Positions 33,561 through 36,228 of a stretch of DNA of 36,228 bases are shown one piece after another. The stretch is from Bdellovibrio sp. ZAP7 (GTDB taxonomy: Bacteria; Bdellovibrionota; UBA1018; CAIMNF01). The stretch's first letter is position 1, and each line of letters begins with the position of its first letter. A program made the translations under genes and the position numbers. The stretch covers positions 1-36,228 of the forward strand of contig CAMCGZ010000023.1 in NCBI GenBank assembly GCA_945874535.1, written 5' to 3'. The notes beneath the pieces were generated by a model that was not told the origin of the DNA, made no database searches, and saw only the letters and a program-made list of their open reading frames with translations.

Positions 33561-35704
33561 CCAAGAAGGCGTTCCAGGACAACCCGCTCGACACCCCGGT
33601 GCAATTCATCAAAGGGGTGGGCCCGAGGCTTGCGACCGTGTTCGCCTCGAGAGATATCCGTACCATCCGGGACCTGCTTTATTTTTTTCCGCGCAAGTAC
33701 GAGGACCGCTCCAAATTAGCCCTGGTGAAGGACTTGGTCGAAGGATCTTCGGCCTCCTTGAAGCTGACCGTGCATCAGGCCTACATGCGGCCCCTGCGCG
33801 GACGGTTTTCGAAACTGCTCGAGGTCAAGGCCTTCGACCAGGACAAGCAGTGGATTTCGCTCAAGTGGTTTCGCACCTACAAGGGATTCGAACAGAAGTT
33901 CGAGCCCGGCATCAAGATCATCGCCACCGGCGCGGTGAAGGTCTTTGGCTCGATCCGCGAGATGGTCCACCCGGACATCCAGTTTGATTTGGAAGAAGAG
34001 CTCCACGTCGGGCGGATTGTGCCCATTTATACCGAAATCGACGGAATCCCGACCAAGACCCTCCGGAAGATTCTCGATACGGCGCTCTCTCTGGCGCTTC
34101 CATCCATCAAAGAAGAACTTCCTGTACCGGCACTTCGCAAGCACGGCTTGCCGGGAATTGCACACGCCATCCGTGAAGTTCACTTTCCGCCCGTGATCCC
34201 CGGCGGGCAGACCACTCAGGGCGAAGAAGCGTTTGCCGATTTCAAATCGCCCGCTCACCAGCGCCTGATTTACGAGGAGTTCTTCAAGTTCGAGTGGCAC
34301 ATTCTTTCTAAGCGACTGAACCTCGAAAAAGAGAAGGGCCACCCGCTCGATTCGGCTCGCCTGAAAGCAAGCCTACAGGCGCACCTGAAGGCACTCCCCT
34401 TCACTCTGACCCGTGGCCAAACCGAGGCCTTAGAAGCCATCGGTGGCGATCTCTGCCGCCCCCACCCGATGAACCGCCTGCTTCAGGGCGATGTTGGCGC
34501 CGGCAAAACAGCCGTGGCATTTTTGAGTGCGCTTGGCGTGATGGATCAAGGATTCCAGGCGGCGCTCATGGCTCCGACCGAGATTCTGGCCGAGCAGCAC
34601 TACATGAATTTGAAACGCCTCTACGGCGAACAAGTGCCTGTGAAATTACTGGTGGGCAAGACCACCACCACCGAACGGCGTGTGATTCAGGAATTGCTCG
34701 ATACGGGCGGAGCGGCTCTCTTGATCGGAACCCACGCCCTCATTGAGGACCCGGTGAAGTTCCGGAACCTCGGGCTCGTGATCATCGACGAGCAGCACCG
34801 TTTTGGAGTGGATCAACGCAGAAAGCTACGCGAGAAGTCCGTGATCCAGCCCCACACCCTGGTCATGACGGCCACTCCGATTCCGCGGACTTTGGCTCTC
34901 ACAGCCTATGGAGATCTTGAAGTCTCGGTGATCCGTGAGCGTCCGCCAGGCCGGACCCCGATCAAGACGCGACTGATCCGCCCCGCAGAGCACCGGAAGA
35001 TGATCGAGGTGATCACCCACGAGCTCAATAGTGGTCGCCAGGCTTACTTTATTTTTCCGCTCGTGAATGACTCTGAAGAAGAGTCCTTTAAGCACCTGAA
35101 GAGTGCCGTGAGTGCTGCCGAGACTCTGGCCAATGAGGTGTTTCCGCAGTTCCGGGTCGGGCTCTTGCACGGGCAACTCTCGCCCTCCGAGAAAGCGGCG
35201 GTGATGGAGCGATTTAGAAAAAACGAGGTGCAGATCCTGGTTTCCACCACCGTGGTCGAAGTCGGGGTCGATGTGCCGAATGCGACCATCATGGTGATCG
35301 AGCATCCCGAACGCTTCGGACTTTCGCAGCTGCACCAACTGCGCGGCCGAATCGGGCGCGGGCAATACGCCTCGACCTGTTTTTTGAAGACCGATCGCCC
35401 CGAGCACATTCCCACCCCGGAACGTCTCGAAGTGATGTGCGAGACCGAAGACGGCTTCCGCATCGCCGAGGCGGATCTGGAGCTGCGTGGTCCGGGAGAG
35501 TTCCTCGGCACCCGTCAGTCTGGCGCCCTGCCCTTCAAGATTGCCTCATTGGTGCGCGATCAGGACTGGCTCATCAAGGCCCGCGACGATGTGATGCAAA
35601 TCTTGAAGGCCGATCCGAGCCTGAAGCACCCCGAGAACCGGCCCTTCAAGGCCTATCTCGAAACCAGCGGCAAGCTCGAATCGGCACATCTCAAGACGTC
35701 TTAA
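33557..35704 (+). CDS. recG: ATP-dependent DNA helicase RecG
   Basis: The 715-residue superfamily 2 helicase remodels stalled replication forks and Holliday junctions. The N-terminal wedge/OB domain (about 60-150) is followed by Walker A GDVGAGKTAV (311-320), MAPTEILAEQH, DEQHRFGVDQR (DEQH at 411-414), MTATPIPRTLAL, and motif VI QLRGRIGRG. The C-terminal TRG motif region has LRGPGEFLGTRQSG. The GTG start is coupled to greA. Length is slightly above E. coli RecG. Its TAA interlocks with the stop of the opposing gene in TTAA. Confidence 0.97.
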   Translation: MTKKAFQDNPLDTPVQFIKGVGPRLATVFASRDIRTIRDLLYFFPRKYEDRSKLALVKDLVEGSSASLKLTVHQAYMRPLRGRFSKLLEVKAFDQDKQWISLKWFRTYKGFEQKFEPGIKIIATGAVKVFGSIREMVHPDIQFDLEEELHVGRIVPIYTEIDGIPTKTLRKILDTALSLALPSIKEELPVPALRKHGLPGIAHAIREVHFPPVIPGGQTTQGEEAFADFKSPAHQRLIYEEFFKFEWHILSKRLNLEKEKGHPLDSARLKASLQAHLKALPFTLTRGQTEALEAIGGDLCRPHPMNRLLQGDVGAGKTAVAFLSALGVMDQGFQAALMAPTEILAEQHYMNLKRLYGEQVPVKLLVGKTTTTERRVIQELLDTGGAALLIGTHALIEDPVKFRNLGLVIIDEQHRFGVDQRRKLREKSVIQPHTLVMTATPIPRTLALTAYGDLEVSVIRERPPGRTPIKTRLIRPAEHRKMIEVITHELNSGRQAYFIFPLVNDSEEESFKHLKSAVSAAETLANEVFPQFRVGLLHGQLSPSEKAAVMERFRKNEVQILVSTTVVEVGVDVPNATIMVIEHPERFGLSQLHQLRGRIGRGQYASTCFLKTDRPEHIPTPERLEVMCETEDGFRIAEADLELRGPGEFLGTRQSGALPFKIASLVRDQDWLIKARDDVMQILKADPSLKHPENRPFKAYLETSGKLESAHLKTS

Positions 35705-36228
35705 GGGGCTCTGAGGTCGGTGATGGTTGCCGCACCGATACCGGCGATCGTCCAAGCCGTTGGAGTCACTCCATTGAAGTTGGCATCGCTGCCATGGGGT
35801 TGTATGAGTAAGCAACCCGAGGAAGTCGTGGCATTAATTCCTGCGAAACTGAGGCACTCAGTGAAGGTATTCGGAGCTACTCCTACTACCGTGGAATTGT
35901 TAATCAGCGTCGAATTGTTCAAATCTGAGTTCGTGTAATGTATAGAACTCAAGCGCGCCAGGTTGGTCGACCTGGTTCCCCGTACCCCAAAGCTATCTCC
36001 GCCATTGCTGGTGGTTCGGACCATCCAAAGCTGAAACGAATCACCATCGTCCGTACTGAAGGTCACAGCGAGCTTCTCGCCATTAGAAGCTGACCCTTCG
36101 GCCACTTGAAGCATGTCCACTCGGCTGGCATTGGTGTTCTCATTCTTCTGGAAATAGACTTCCATTCCGCGCTTCACTTCACGGAGGGGCTCTTTCATCA
36201 TGTCTTTGTCTGCAATGATGTATCCGGT
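35701..36228 (-). CDS. 3' part of an unrecognised gene running off the right edge
   Basis: An open minus-strand frame covers the whole end of the window without an in-frame stop, continuing past the ATG at 36201 as TGYIIADKD. About 175 residues are visible: Ser/Thr/Asn-rich, with predicted beta strands (KLAVTFSTDD, FQLWMVRTT, WTIAGIGAATITDL) and two Cys (CLSFAG, SGCLLI) that could form a C-terminal disulfide loop. The look is of an extracellular protein, possibly a pilin- or pseudopilin-type C-terminus. Without the N-terminus this cannot be decided. Confidence 0.55.
   Translation of the reverse strand, partial: TGYIIADKDMMKEPLREVKRGMEVYFQKNENTNASRVDMLQVAEGSASNGEKLAVTFSTDDGDSFQLWMVRTTSNGGDSFGVRGTRSTNLARLSSIHYTNSDLNNSTLINNSTVVGVAPNTFTECLSFAGINATTSSGCLLIQPHGSDANFNGVTPTAWTIAGIGAATITDLRAP

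Noticed and set aside
1-36228. CRISPR array, tRNA, rRNA or insertion sequence
   Set aside because: No regularly spaced direct repeats, no cloverleaf-like segment and no transposase frame or terminal repeats were found on either strand.

Overview
The window looks like a chromosomal segment of a Gram-negative bacterium. It carries a lipid A-type acyltransferase, several lipoprotein signal peptides, an O-antigen/capsule-type ABC exporter and an MBOAT/SGNH polysaccharide acetylation pair. The mix of a TRL-family lipoprotein, a Kelch-propeller lipoprotein, a YkgJ-like CxxC protein and the carB-greA-recG run is what I would expect of a Bdellovibrionota/deltaproteobacterial-type genome. That assignment is inference from gene content, not proof. 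No rRNA, tRNA, CRISPR array or insertion sequence was seen.

Left part (1-15.5 kb): a surface-polysaccharide locus. It holds glucose-1-phosphate thymidylyltransferase (rmlA), two CapK/PaaK-like adenylate-forming enzymes on opposite strands, a Wzm/Wzt-type ABC exporter, three GT4-type or similar cytoplasmic glycosyltransferases (one of them further right, at 19.5 kb), two paralogous SAM methyltransferases placed head to head around one glycosyltransferase, a GT-C membrane glycosyltransferase, UDP-GlcNAc 2-epimerase (wecB) translationally coupled to a NodB-like deacetylase, and two tandem GT2 glycosyltransferases. Inferred workflow: nucleotide sugars (dTDP-sugar, UDP-ManNAc) are made, assembled and methylated in the cytosol, exported by the ABC transporter, and further modified outside. 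The first 6 kb is visibly more A+T-rich than the centre, which suggests exchange of the cluster end.

Middle (15.5-17 kb): an A+T-rich islet with a probable toxin-antitoxin pair, a PBECR/RelE-like predicted RNase followed by a DUF2283-HTH fusion, behind a leader of alternating GGGTTA/TAACCC repeats. It also holds an orphan COG3636-type antitoxin with its own palindromes. From 17 to 20.9 kb the polysaccharide theme resumes with MBOAT acyltransferase, SGNH esterase and glycosyltransferase in a tightly overlapping operon.

Right part (20.9-36.2 kb): envelope and housekeeping genes. These are a TRL lipoprotein with a CorA-type transporter, a second toxin-antitoxin-like pair (XRE regulator plus DUF6036-type nucleotidyltransferase), two small exported proteins, a lipoprotein S41 protease, an LpxL-type acyltransferase with a YkgJ-type cysteine-cluster protein, a seven-repeat Kelch lipoprotein, a membrane protein just ahead of carB, a small cysteine-rich protein, greA, recG, and the 3' part of an unrecognised gene. 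Four convergent gene pairs in the window have no intergenic space at all, their stop codons abutting, interlocking or lying inside the opposing gene. The best candidates for something undescribed are the 15.6-16.5 kb toxin-antitoxin module with its multi-hairpin leader, and the 22.1-23.1 kb XRE/nucleotidyltransferase pair with a near-perfect operator at its start codon.
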